This document shows, piece by piece, positions 1-9,090 of a DNA stretch of 64,000 nt. Every line of letters starts with the position of its first letter. Within the stretch, counting starts at the first letter, position 1. Source of the stretch: Epiperipatus broadwayi (Eukaryota > Onychophora > Udeonychophora > Euonychophora > Peripatidae); contig JAQFVV010006200.1 of NCBI GenBank assembly GCA_028023455.1, positions 7,986,521 through 8,050,520 on the forward strand. Reading direction: 5' to 3'. The notes beneath the pieces are model-generated. The model saw only the letters and a program-made list of their open reading frames with translations, was not told where the DNA came from and ran no database searches. The position numbers and the translations under genes were made by a program.

Positions 1-572
1 ATATTTAGTAAAGGCACATAATTATATATGTATAATAAAACAGTAACAAGTTTTCTATTTAAAATTGTTTGATAGTTTCTATTTTTATTTTAAAACAATT
101 ATTTTAAAAAAGAAAGCTAAAGAAAAAAATTTGAGATCATTGTTTTCAATAATTATAGCAAATTTTGTTTTTCTTTAGCTTTTCAGGGTATTTAAAACAA
201 TGTAGTGATTGGCTAGTTAGCGATATTTCACAATAGCAATCATCATCAATTTGTACCCACACTTCAATTTACAATCAATTATTCACTATAATGATCCGGA
301 AAAATTTTGAAAAAAATTTTTTTTTGGCAGCCATCTTGAATTTTGCGTCACTGATGACATCAGAGTATAGGTATTTTAAATTCATTTTACTCAAAAGCAA
401 AAGTACATTACTATAATACATATACAGGTAATGACTTTGCTGTAATTGTATAGCACATATAATATTTTATTCATAAAACATAATGTTAATGCTGCATTCA
501 GTATTTTGAATATAGAACATATAAACTTAAAATACATATACAGTAATTACTGAATCTATAATACTGTATACA
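1..572. other. AT-rich interval, no gene seen
   Basis: No open reading frame of note, no domain and no recognised repeat. Homopolymer runs of A and T dominate. Confidence 0.6.
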
Positions 573-705
573 TGTAAGTGTTGAATGTCTTTAGAAAAAT
601 TAAACTTTATTTAAATATAATGTACAGTACTTGGATTATTTAAATAAAGTTTAATTTTTCTAAACATTCAACACTTATATTAGATGATGAAAACAGTACA
701 ACTAA
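573..705. repeat. Inverted repeat with ~42-bp arms; copy 1 of a dispersed repeat
   Basis: The left arm (about 574-617) and right arm (about 637-678) are inverted copies apart from a 2-base indel, around a ~20-base spacer. The right arm continues into a tract (about 679-705) containing TTAGATGATG. The same arm-plus-tract order recurs at about 12411-12510 and 14757-14850, so this is a dispersed, probably mobile, non-coding repeat. I do not recognise the family. Confidence 0.7.
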
Positions 706-1589
706 AATACCATCATCATAAACTTTCAGGAAAATACTAAATACTAATATTAAATTGTGTGTGTGTGTGTTCTTTAATTATGTACACTCTAAGTGGTTTC
801 AATTCAAAAGAAAACATTTTTAAAAAAAAGTTTAAGAAGAAAATCAGATTGCATTTAAAATAAATGTCAATAAATAATCTTTCTACATGAACGGGGAAGG
901 GGGAGGCACTATTACATTACTAAAAATATACAGTAAGAAAAATAAACTTAGCGTATGTATTAGAAAATTAGAACAGATTTTTTTCTTTTAAAATAAATTG
1001 ATTTTTTTTCTAAAGTTGACTGATTTACCATACGCATTAAGTCTTTTGGTTCTCTGGAGTACAGTAATGAGTCTTTATGTTCAATTAAATAATTTATTAA
1101 TTAAACATTGTTTGTTAATTTGAATAATTTCACATAAGTAATAAACATATATGTACTGTAATACAAAATTTTAAAAAATGCACCTCAGTATGGATTTTTT
1201 TTTCATTACAATAAAAAACTTCTGCGGAAGAATATTAAAACTCTTAAATTCAAATTTAGTTTCACTTTCTCTTTCTTTTTGCTGTACTGTACTTTTTAAA
1301 CAGTGAAAATATGCATTTTTTTTCCTAGTGATATAAAACTTTTCTTTTTAGATACCGTATTTAGTCATCATTGCCATGAAAAAATCAAAAAAATATTTGA
1401 GCTTGGAAATCAATGTGGATATTTTACGTCAACTGGAACCAACCAATTTTTTTCCCATAGACCCCCATTATAAATATGTATTCTATATATGATATTCTTG
1501 CTTAATGATGAGTTTTGGAGAACCAATTGCCATCGCTAAGTGGGGTAAAGGTGTAACTATTTTAAAATTAAAATAAAAACTAACAAACA
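706..1589. other. AT-rich interval, no gene seen
   Basis: Contains a short (TG)n microsatellite near 757-770 and several A or T runs. No coding signal is seen. Confidence 0.6.
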
Positions 1590-2690
1590 ATTTTAGGCAC
1601 AAGTATCAATGACGGTACAGGTCGCTGGATGGTGCTGTTGCTAGTCAAAAATATTGAAATGTAACGTTATCTGGCTGTGACATATTATTAAATATCGTGT
1701 TTTTATCTTAATTTTTTTTTCTTAAATAAATAAAATAAATAATAAAAAATGTTGTTTTTGTTCTTAGCTTTTTATTTGACATTATTAAATATTATGTTTT
1801 TATCTTAATTTCTTTTTTATTAAAAAAATAAAATAAATAGTAAAGAATGTTCTTTTTTCTTACCTTTTTTTTTGGACATAATATTAAACAAGTGATATAT
1901 TTTAAAAACTGTATAGTAAACAACTTACTATAGTTTTTTTTCTTTTAATCGCTATGTTTTTGTTTTTTTGTTTTTTTTTGGGGGGGGGGGAGAAAATAGA
2001 AATGTCTTTTTTAAAAAACCTCTTTTTCATTACCTTTTTTGGACCTATTATTAAACAAGTGATATATTTTAAAAACTGTATAGTAAACAATTCACTATAG
2101 TTTACTTTTTTTTTTTTTAATTGCCATGTTTTTTTGGGGGGAGAAAATAGAAATGTCTTTTTTTAAAAATGTCTTTTTTATTACCTTTTTTTTTTTTACA
2201 TATTTTTTAAAAAGTATATAGTAAACAATTTATTATAGTTTCCATTTTTTTTCTTTTAATCGCCATACATTTAAAAAGTAAGTTTGAAAACTTAACATTA
2301 AAAATCAAACAACTATTACAGATCAAACACTGTCCATGGCAGTATACACCCTTCAAAATGAACTTTAAAAAAACTATGACTCTTTGATAAATTTTTCTAC
2401 ATAATATTATGTAATTCAAATGTAAAATAAAAATTGATTTAATAATATTAAAAAAGTTGTGTTGAATTCAAATATACACACCCTCAAATTATACGATACA
2501 AAAGGCTCAATAGTGATCACTCGGAAAATAAGAAGAGGACGCTTGAACTAAGTGTGTAATTGTGAGAAATTAGCAGAATACACTACAGGTCATTACAGCC
2601 TGCCTCAGAAATGGTATATTTAACTGTTTTTGGATAGGAACAGCACCATCTGGTGACCTGTACCATCACTGACACTTGTATCCAATTTTA
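1590..2690. mobile_element. ~1.1-kb non-coding element with ~42-bp terminal inverted repeats
   Basis: Positions 1599-1640 and 2638-2679 are inverted copies of each other at roughly 85% identity. Both contain the reverse-complementary cores GGTACAGGTCGCTGG and its mate. Between them lie two sets of tandem repeats (1679-2270) and no coding sequence. Terminal inverted repeats around a non-coding interior suggest a MITE or foldback-type DNA element. No target-site duplication is obvious, so the outer limits are approximate. Confidence 0.55.
1679..2270. repeat. Two adjacent tandem-repeat blocks (period ~98 and ~165 bp)
   Basis: A ~98-bp unit beginning near 1679 repeats near 1778. A second unit beginning GGACATAATATTAAAC at 1874 repeats at 2041 and, shortened, near 2194. 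Each second-type unit has a T-run, a G-run (11 G at about 1980-1990) and the text GAAAATAGAAATGTC. They fill the interior of the 1.1-kb inverted-repeat element. Confidence 0.75.
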
Positions 2691-3859
2691 AATGGAAAAC
2701 TTAGTTACTGAATTATTATACATATATACATACTAAAAATGTATGTACATTAAGAGTTTAAAATGGTCAAAAAATATTATTAAATTGAAACAAATATTTA
2801 CACTGCCCTCTTATGAGTATTATTTAAAACATATCAAAGTTTTAAAAATAATTGTTAACTGAGATATATTAAATTATTGAATATTTTTAATATTGTCTCA
2901 CCGTCTGTTCCATATCTATGAAACTAATTGTCATACTGAAAAGGGAAGTATTTCAATGGATTAGGTTGATATAACTTAGTTATATGCTAATTTTCAAGCA
3001 ATACTATTGAATTTAAATATATTAAATCTTGATTTTAAATTTCATTCTAACTTGAAAAAGATCAAAAGTTAACAAACAAACTGATTTTCCAAATTCAATA
3101 AAAGTTTAAAAGGGGCAAATGACTTTACAAGCATTTCTGATGTGATTAAAATTAATAAGGATATTGCTAAATTCTGAAGAATATCTAAAAGATTACCATT
3201 GGTAAGGGTGTGACCGGATGATCCCATCTATCCATAACTATTTACAGTAATTTTGTGAGAAGTATTTTGTAGATTAAAAATAGAAAGCTAAAAACATAAA
3301 AGTAAATAGAGATTTCTTAAGTCTACATTTTACAACTGAGATAACTGTTTTCATCAATAATGCTTCAGGAAATGTTATAAAAAATATTACATAAAAGTTA
3401 AGACTTTTCAAATAGATGCTTAAAAAGGTTAAAGTAAAGTAAATATCTCAAAGACACAACATTTGTTTTCAAATATTGTTGCCAAATTCCAAAATTCATG
3501 GATAATAGTGAGCCATATATAATCTGATTTTATCATTCATATATATATATATTGTACTGGGAATATTTACTAAGCCTATTTTCTTAGCCCACATTTGGTC
3601 AATGGTGTGTAATATTTAGGGAAGCTTTTTAATACAATAAATTATTATATCTAAAAGAAACTATCTTTTATTTTATTCAAATGATTTTGATTATTATCAG
3701 CCTCACACATGGAGCACATAACGCAAAAACATTACTAAATTTACATATATGGAATTATTTCAAGATGAGAAAAATAATCAAATGTGCAAATATTAATTCC
3801 CTGTACTATTACAAAAGAGATAAAACTAATTGTTATTAGCTATATTTCCTAATCTCTTT
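2691..3859. other. AT-rich interval, no gene seen
   Basis: No reading frame, repeat family or RNA-like structure was recognised here. Confidence 0.55.
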
Positions 3860-4015
3860 CTATACATATTTCTATAATGGTTTGAAGAGTTTATCCTAAG
3901 CAGAGTATTTTTGAAAGACCTAATTCAAACTTGCCCTTTTGTGATACTTTCAAAAAGGAAATATTCTCTCCTAGAAAGAATACTCTGCTACGGATCATAT
4001 AGAAATATAGACATA
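3860..4015. repeat. Imperfect inverted repeat
   Basis: AGCAGAGTATT near 3900 pairs with AATACTCTGCT near 3980. The outer parts (TCTATACATATTTCTATA near 3860 and TATAGAAATATAGAC near 4000) also pair. It is non-coding; its origin is unknown. Confidence 0.5.
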
Positions 4016-4300
4016 AAAATTACTGATAGTGTGATCCTGATAATATAAAAGCTTGATCTATACTTTTTGAATTCTCTGGATAAGTGGAGAGATAATAAAT
4101 TAGAATCAATAGTCTAAATTTGGATGGAGTGAGATATGGAGAAAACTAGACATATACTAAATAGATTATAACTTGACATAATTTATTAAGCCCAAGTTTC
4201 ATCACCATTATTTAAAATACAAAAACAAACTAATACATAAAAAAATAATAATAAATTTAATTCAATTTATCCACTTTTTAGCAAAACTCTTTATCTTACA

Positions 4301-4327
4301 TTTTGACTATCCTGCAGTCTTCTTCAG
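4301..4327 (-). other. Hammerhead-like hairpin motif in the Penelope 3' tail
   Basis: On the minus strand a CTGAAGA box (4321-4327) is followed by A, a GACT...AGTC hairpin with a 7-base loop, and AAAA where GAAA would be expected. One G-to-A change from CGAAA would explain this. It lies about 200 bp after the endonuclease remnant, where Penelope-like elements are known to carry hammerhead motifs. Stem I was not identified. Confidence 0.4.
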
Positions 4328-4534
4328 AACTATGATGTAATGAACAAAATAAAATAAAATACATAACTATATAAATAATTACATAAAAATGTAAACAATT
4401 CATTTATATGTAATTTTCTCTTTATATATTTTCCTCTATATATTTATATCAATGTCATCCTAATCCCAGAATACTTATATAAATTTTGATTTATCTTCCT
4501 TAGTATGTAATATCATTTTTATTGAACTTTGTGT

Positions 4535-6480
4535 AAATTTGTGTCCTGTTTCTTTCAAATGTATATATATTGGTAATTTATTATCTGAAATGTTGTTTTA
4601 GTCTTGTTTTTATAGAATTTTTAGTTTCTCCCACATATTTTTTATCAGTCCCACTATCTAAACATTGTTCACATTTTATCACATATACTCCATTAATTAT
4701 TTCTTTATTATATTTTATGTATTGGTTGTCCATTAAATTTAATAGGTTTTCTCTTTTTTTATTAACTATTTTTGTACTAATTATTCTTCTGCATTTTTAA
4801 TTAATCTTCTTTATAATTTTATTAAACTTATTCACTATAATATTGTTATTTGTTTTTATTCCTATATATCTATTTTCATTTTTCTTCTTTCCTTCACTCC
4901 CCTCATTTTTATTTATTTTATACTCTATTTTTTTCAATACTTCTTTTAATTATATGTACAGTGAAATGACTTTTTTTAACTCATTAATTATTAAATCTTT
5001 TTGTTCAATATAGTCTTCTTTTTTTCATCAATACATTGCAGTCCTGTATATTCTTGAATATATACAACTAATTTTGTATTTCCTATCTATATTGGAGAAC
5101 CAACTTGTTATGCTATTACCAGTATTGTTTTTCTTATAAACATTTGTTTGAATATACCATTTGTTATCTATCAATTTCTTTTGAAACATTATATCCAGAT
5201 ATGCAATTTCATTATTTTCTTCCTTTTCAACTGTAAATTCTATATTCCTTTCCACCTTATTAATATCATTAATAAACCAGTTTATTTGTCTTTGGCTTTT
5301 ATTAAAAATCATTAAATAATTATCCATATATGTGTTAAAAACAAAGAAGCATTTTTATTTTCTGTTATATTTTTATCAAACTCATTCATATACATATTGC
5401 TTAAATTTGCATTACAACTCCTCCCATTAATAATCCTTCTTTTTGCTTATAACATTCCCTATTATATTCAAAATTTATCTCCTTATAACATAATTCCATT
5501 AAATCTATCAATATATGAATAGACAATTTTATTTTATTTTTATCCTTAATATACTTTTCTCTAGCTAAATTTATTGCTTTTTTTACATTTAACTGTGTAT
5601 GTATTGATATAATGTCTATTTTTATAAATGTTAAATTTCTGCATTCATATTTTTTAAATATGTCATTAATTTCATTTATTAAAATTTTATTATTTTTAAT
5701 TTTGGAATTTCCATACTCTTTAGCATATTTTTGAAATATTTCATTCGATAACTATTTTGAATTTTTTTCTATGTAAGATCCCTTACAATCAATAATGGAC
5801 CTTAGTGGTATATTTTCTTTATTAATTTTTGGAACCCCATATATTCTAGCTATCTACATTCTTTACTCACTATTTTCTCAAATATTGGCCTATCTATTAA
5901 TCCCTCTTTATAAATACATTTAATTAATGTATATATTTTTTATTTTTTAAGTCACTGTCATTCTTATTAACTTTTTCAAATATCTTATCATTCAGCATAA
6001 CCTTCATTTTTTCTAAATAATCTTTTTTATCTAATATCACTAATTTATTTCCTTTATCTGACTTTAGGAAAACTACTTCTTCATACTTAGATTTAATCTT
6101 TCTCACTTCTTTCTTTTCTATTATTTCTTTATTTTTTTATATTTCCCTTCTATTTTCAAAATTATTATTTTCTATTTTATATATCAGATTATTTATTTCT
6201 TTTTTAAATTCTTCAAACAATATTTTCTCTTCATTATTTATCAATTTTGTAATATCTTTGTTGTCATAATAATGAACTCCTTATTTTTCTTCTACAAAAT
6301 CTTGTGCTATTTTTTCCATTGTTGCTTCTATCTCTATCACATCTTTTTTAATATCACTTGCAATTGGCACATATTTAATTCCTTTATTCAATATATTTTT
6401 TTTCTTATTTTGTGAAGTCCATTTTTGAAAGATTCTGTATATTATCCATTTTGTTATCTGTTATAATGCAATGTTTTATT
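4535..6480 (-). pseudogene. Penelope-like reverse transcriptase / GIY-YIG endonuclease pseudogene
   Basis: In minus-strand order: an N-terminal block with LNKGIKYVP (about 6380-6420); a SDKGN...VILDKKDY block (5924-6106), typical of Penelope proteins; the fingers motif IYGVPKIN followed by PLRSIID (about 5795-5855); GLLMGG (about 5430-5450); and the palm box, reading YMDN where YxDD is expected (about 5325-5335), followed by the FLDV-like IAYLDI (about 5180-5200). The endonuclease follows with GVYVIKC at 4691 downward, YVGET at about 4625-4637 and HLKETGHKF at 4535-4561. Several stop codons and frame changes separate these blocks, and one catalytic Asp of the palm box appears as Asn. Family assignment is firm. 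Whether the Asn was in the active ancestor or is decay cannot be told from one copy. Confidence 0.88.
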
Positions 6481-6520
6481 CATCTAATATAATTGAAAAA
6501 AAATCTTTCCCCATTTTTCT

Positions 6521-7545
6521 TTGGTTATACAAAAAAGATGTCTATATATATATGTACACATATGTATTTGATAACACAATTTGAAGGAAAAAATCAATTG
6601 ATTTAAATCTACACATATTTTACTTAAAACTTTTAGAATATAAATCTACATATACATGTATGTCTATTAATAAATATATATTAATCTTTGTTAATGTATA
6701 TACAGTAATAAAAGAAACTACAATAGTACATAGGCATTTTGATGTATTCTATATTAGATGAGGAAAAAATAATAATAATACATGTAAGTTCCATACCATT
6801 CTATTCTCTTTTTCCCCTGAGGATAGACTTAGGGCTTCAAACGTCTTCTTCACATGCACTATAAAAAATAGCAGGTCTTCTATGAATTCAAGGATTTCTT
6901 TTTTCACTTTAAACTTTATACATAACAGCTAGGTTTTTCACAAGAGTTAGTAACAGGATCACGTGGTGATAATGACATGAGGTAGGCTGGTGTACTATAA
7001 CGCGTATATTTCATATTTCTGGCTTTGAGCAAATTATTTATTTGCATTGTGGCCGTTTTGAGCTTTATGCAATATTAAATTTAATTTTCTGGGGTTGTTT
7101 CCTATACTCAGTTTTTAGCTCCAAAGTCTAAAGTTTTTTTAGACTGCTTCAATTCATGAATAAGAGTTGATTCCTCAATACGACTTGCCATTTTCCCTCT
7201 GGGGAAAATCATTCGGTCTCCGAAACTTTTTACACAATCCGAGATCAACTTTATTACAATTAACTGCTCTCTCTCTACAAATGCCACAACAAAAAGAGAT
7301 TGATCTTTCTTTATGCTCCTTGCCTATCTTTTATAGTCACCTGAAGAAAAATATTCTAGAAAACTCAGCTTATATTTTTACTTAGCGATTTAATTACCTA
7401 AAAAGTTTTTTCTTTAATTAATTTATAACAAAAATTTATAAAATATTATCTAATCGCTACTTGCTTTTGTTGGTTTTTTTCAAGAACAACATAGTAATCC
7501 TAGAAATAAGTAAAAAATCCTTAATTTTTAATTTAATTAAATTGC
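6521..7545. other. AT-rich interval, no gene seen
   Basis: Only short chance reading frames are present. A CTGAGGA box with GGGCTTCAAACGTC at about 6815-6850 resembles the GATGA...GAAACGT hairpin motifs found elsewhere in the window, but it is too degenerate to call. Confidence 0.5.
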
Positions 7546-7640
7546 ATTTTTTTTTCTCATATGTCACAGCATCAGCCGTGAAGCGAACCCGCCAACCCGG
7601 GACAACTGCCTTGTAAAGCAACCGTCGCTTAATCATAGAT
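7546..7640 (-). mobile_element. tRNA-derived SINE fragment, same family as 16092-16206
   Basis: On the minus strand it has a box-B-like GGGTTCGCTTC (about 7580-7590) and then CATATGA with an A-tail (T-run at about 7546-7555 on +). It shares the stretch from the tail through box B with the better copy at 16092-16206. The box A half is poorly preserved. Confidence 0.55.
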
Positions 7641-7967
7641 TGATTTTTAAAAAAAAAATTAAATAAAAGAATTGTTATATTTTGATTTACAAGTATCAAA
7701 CTTATTCTACCTACAACTTTGGCACCATCCACCTGAGATAAATACAGTTATGATTATCACTAATCATTTACTAAATTAGAGATTATCTTTACCACATATA
7801 TAAACTTTAAACCTCAGTTAAAGGTTAATATAGCTGATTTTTTAAATTTAAATATACACACACATGCAGTTATTCACCTTTGTGTAAAACCGTGATAAAT
7901 ATATTAAAAAATCTCCATACTTCCACATATTCTTTTTAAAATCATATAAATAAAAATACAATAAAAG

Positions 7968-8030
7968 ACAAATGACCCCCCCCCCAGATAGATTTTATAC
8001 TGAACCAGTACTTATCAGTTGACCCAGGTC
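7968..8030 (-). ncRNA. Hammerhead ribozyme candidate, family 2, degenerate copy
   Basis: Minus strand: CTGATAA box (8012-8018), a stem II hairpin GTACTG-GTT-CAGTAT, then AAAA in place of GAAA. The distal stem I halves are both kept: GGTGACC upstream of the box and GGTCATT downstream. A C10 run disturbs the downstream side, and the palindromic stem III seen in the sister copies is mutated. Probably inactive. Confidence 0.4.
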
Positions 8031-8188
8031 ACCAGCTCTTAAATATATCTCTATTATATGAAGAGTATTTATCTATAGTAAATTATTATATTTTGATGTA
8101 CAGACGTCAAACTTACTCCACCCACAACATTGACACCATCCACCTCAGATAAATACTCTTCATAAAATGGATAAGTATGAGAGATGGT

Positions 8189-8245
8189 AGCCTGGGTCAA
8201 CTGGTGAATGCAGGTTCACTATGAAATGCATCTTGGGGTTATTTA
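8189..8245 (+). ncRNA. Hammerhead ribozyme candidate, family 2, degenerate copy
   Basis: CTGGTGA (8201-8207) stands for CTGATGA. A weakened stem II follows, then GAAA (8223-8226), and an ATGCAT palindrome followed by C at 8232 as the possible cleavage base. The A-to-G change in the first box and the poor stem II predict little activity. It is a useful comparison for the copy at 8590-8647. Confidence 0.4.
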
Positions 8246-8589
8246 TCTTTTATTGCATCTTTAGTTATATGATTTTAAAAAGAATATGTGGAAGTATGGA
8301 GGTTGTTTAATATGTTTATAAAGATATTACACACAGGAAATAAAAAGGTGAATAGCATGTGTGGGTATGTTTAAATTTAAAAATCAGATGTATTAATCAT
8401 TAACAGGTTTATATCTGTGCTAGAGATAATCTCTAGTTTAATAAATGATTAATGATAATCATTACTGTATTTATCTGAGGTGGGTGATGTCAAAGTTGTG
8501 GGTTAAGTAAGTTTGATACTTGTAAATCAGAATGTAACAATTTACTATAGATAAATACTCTTCAGATAATAGAGATATATATGAGGTAT

Positions 8590-8647
8590 GGTGACCTGAG
8601 CTAACTGATGAATGCTTGTTCATCATGAAATGCATCTTGGGGTCATT
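8590..8647 (+). ncRNA. Hammerhead ribozyme candidate, family 2
   Basis: The order is: distal stem I GGTGACC (8590-8596); internal loop; proximal stem I CTAA; the conserved box CTGATGA (8605-8611); a weak stem II; GAAA (8627-8630); palindrome ATGCAT with C17 at 8636; proximal stem I TTGG (8637-8640); and distal stem I GGTCATT (8641-8647). All seven distal positions pair if G-U is allowed, and all four proximal ones pair. The catalytic-core nucleotides are all present. Stem II has two mismatches in this copy, while the minus-strand copy at 7968 pairs almost fully. Hand-folded, untested. Confidence 0.55.
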
Positions 8648-9090
8648 TGTCTTTTATTGCATTTTTATCTATATGATTTTAAAAAGACTATGTGGAAATA
8701 TGGAGATTGTTTAATATATTTATAAAAATAAAAGAATTTTTTTTTTCTAAAAACAGACACAAAAATCAGACTAAAATTCTGAATAACAAATTGTTATTAC
8801 TTTAAATAACAACTTATTACTATTATTACACATGTGTACATATATATGAGTGAACAGACATATCTTTATAGACAGTGCAAGCTGTTACAACTTTGTGCTA
8901 GGGCTTGATTATCATTATTCCTAGCACAATATAATACTTTTGTTTTAGTGTTTATACAATATATATATCATCATCATCAACCATTATGAATCCACTGCAG
9001 GATGAAGGTCTCTCCAAGTTCAATCCATCTTTTCCGATCTTTAGCTTCTCTTCTCCATATCACCCCTGCACACTTTTTTATTTCATCCAT

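Larger units (their letters stand above)
4286..6520 (-). mobile_element. Penelope-like element (GIY-YIG type), decayed copy
   Basis: Read on the minus strand, the order is N-terminal Penelope segment, reverse transcriptase, GIY-YIG endonuclease, then a 3' tail with a hairpin motif (4301-4327). This is the standard order of endonuclease-bearing Penelope-like elements. The reading frame is broken at several places, so this copy cannot act by itself. No flanking duplication was found, and the limits come only from the extent of recognisable coding sequence and tail. Confidence 0.85.
7672..8735. mobile_element. Retrozyme-like array, family 2 (~404-bp monomers, inverted)
   Basis: The segment is a large imperfect palindrome followed by an extra half unit. 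Sequence from 7672 on is matched in inverted orientation by sequence up to about 8535. Plus-strand units repeat in tandem: the same GAAATGCATCTTGGGG motif occurs near 8223 and 8627, a spacing of 404 bp. A minus-strand unit occupies 7672-8085. Every unit carries a hammerhead-like motif. There is no coding capacity. Tandem short monomers with a hammerhead and head-to-head arrangement match the layout of animal retrozymes; the family name is inferred from structure only. Confidence 0.6.
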
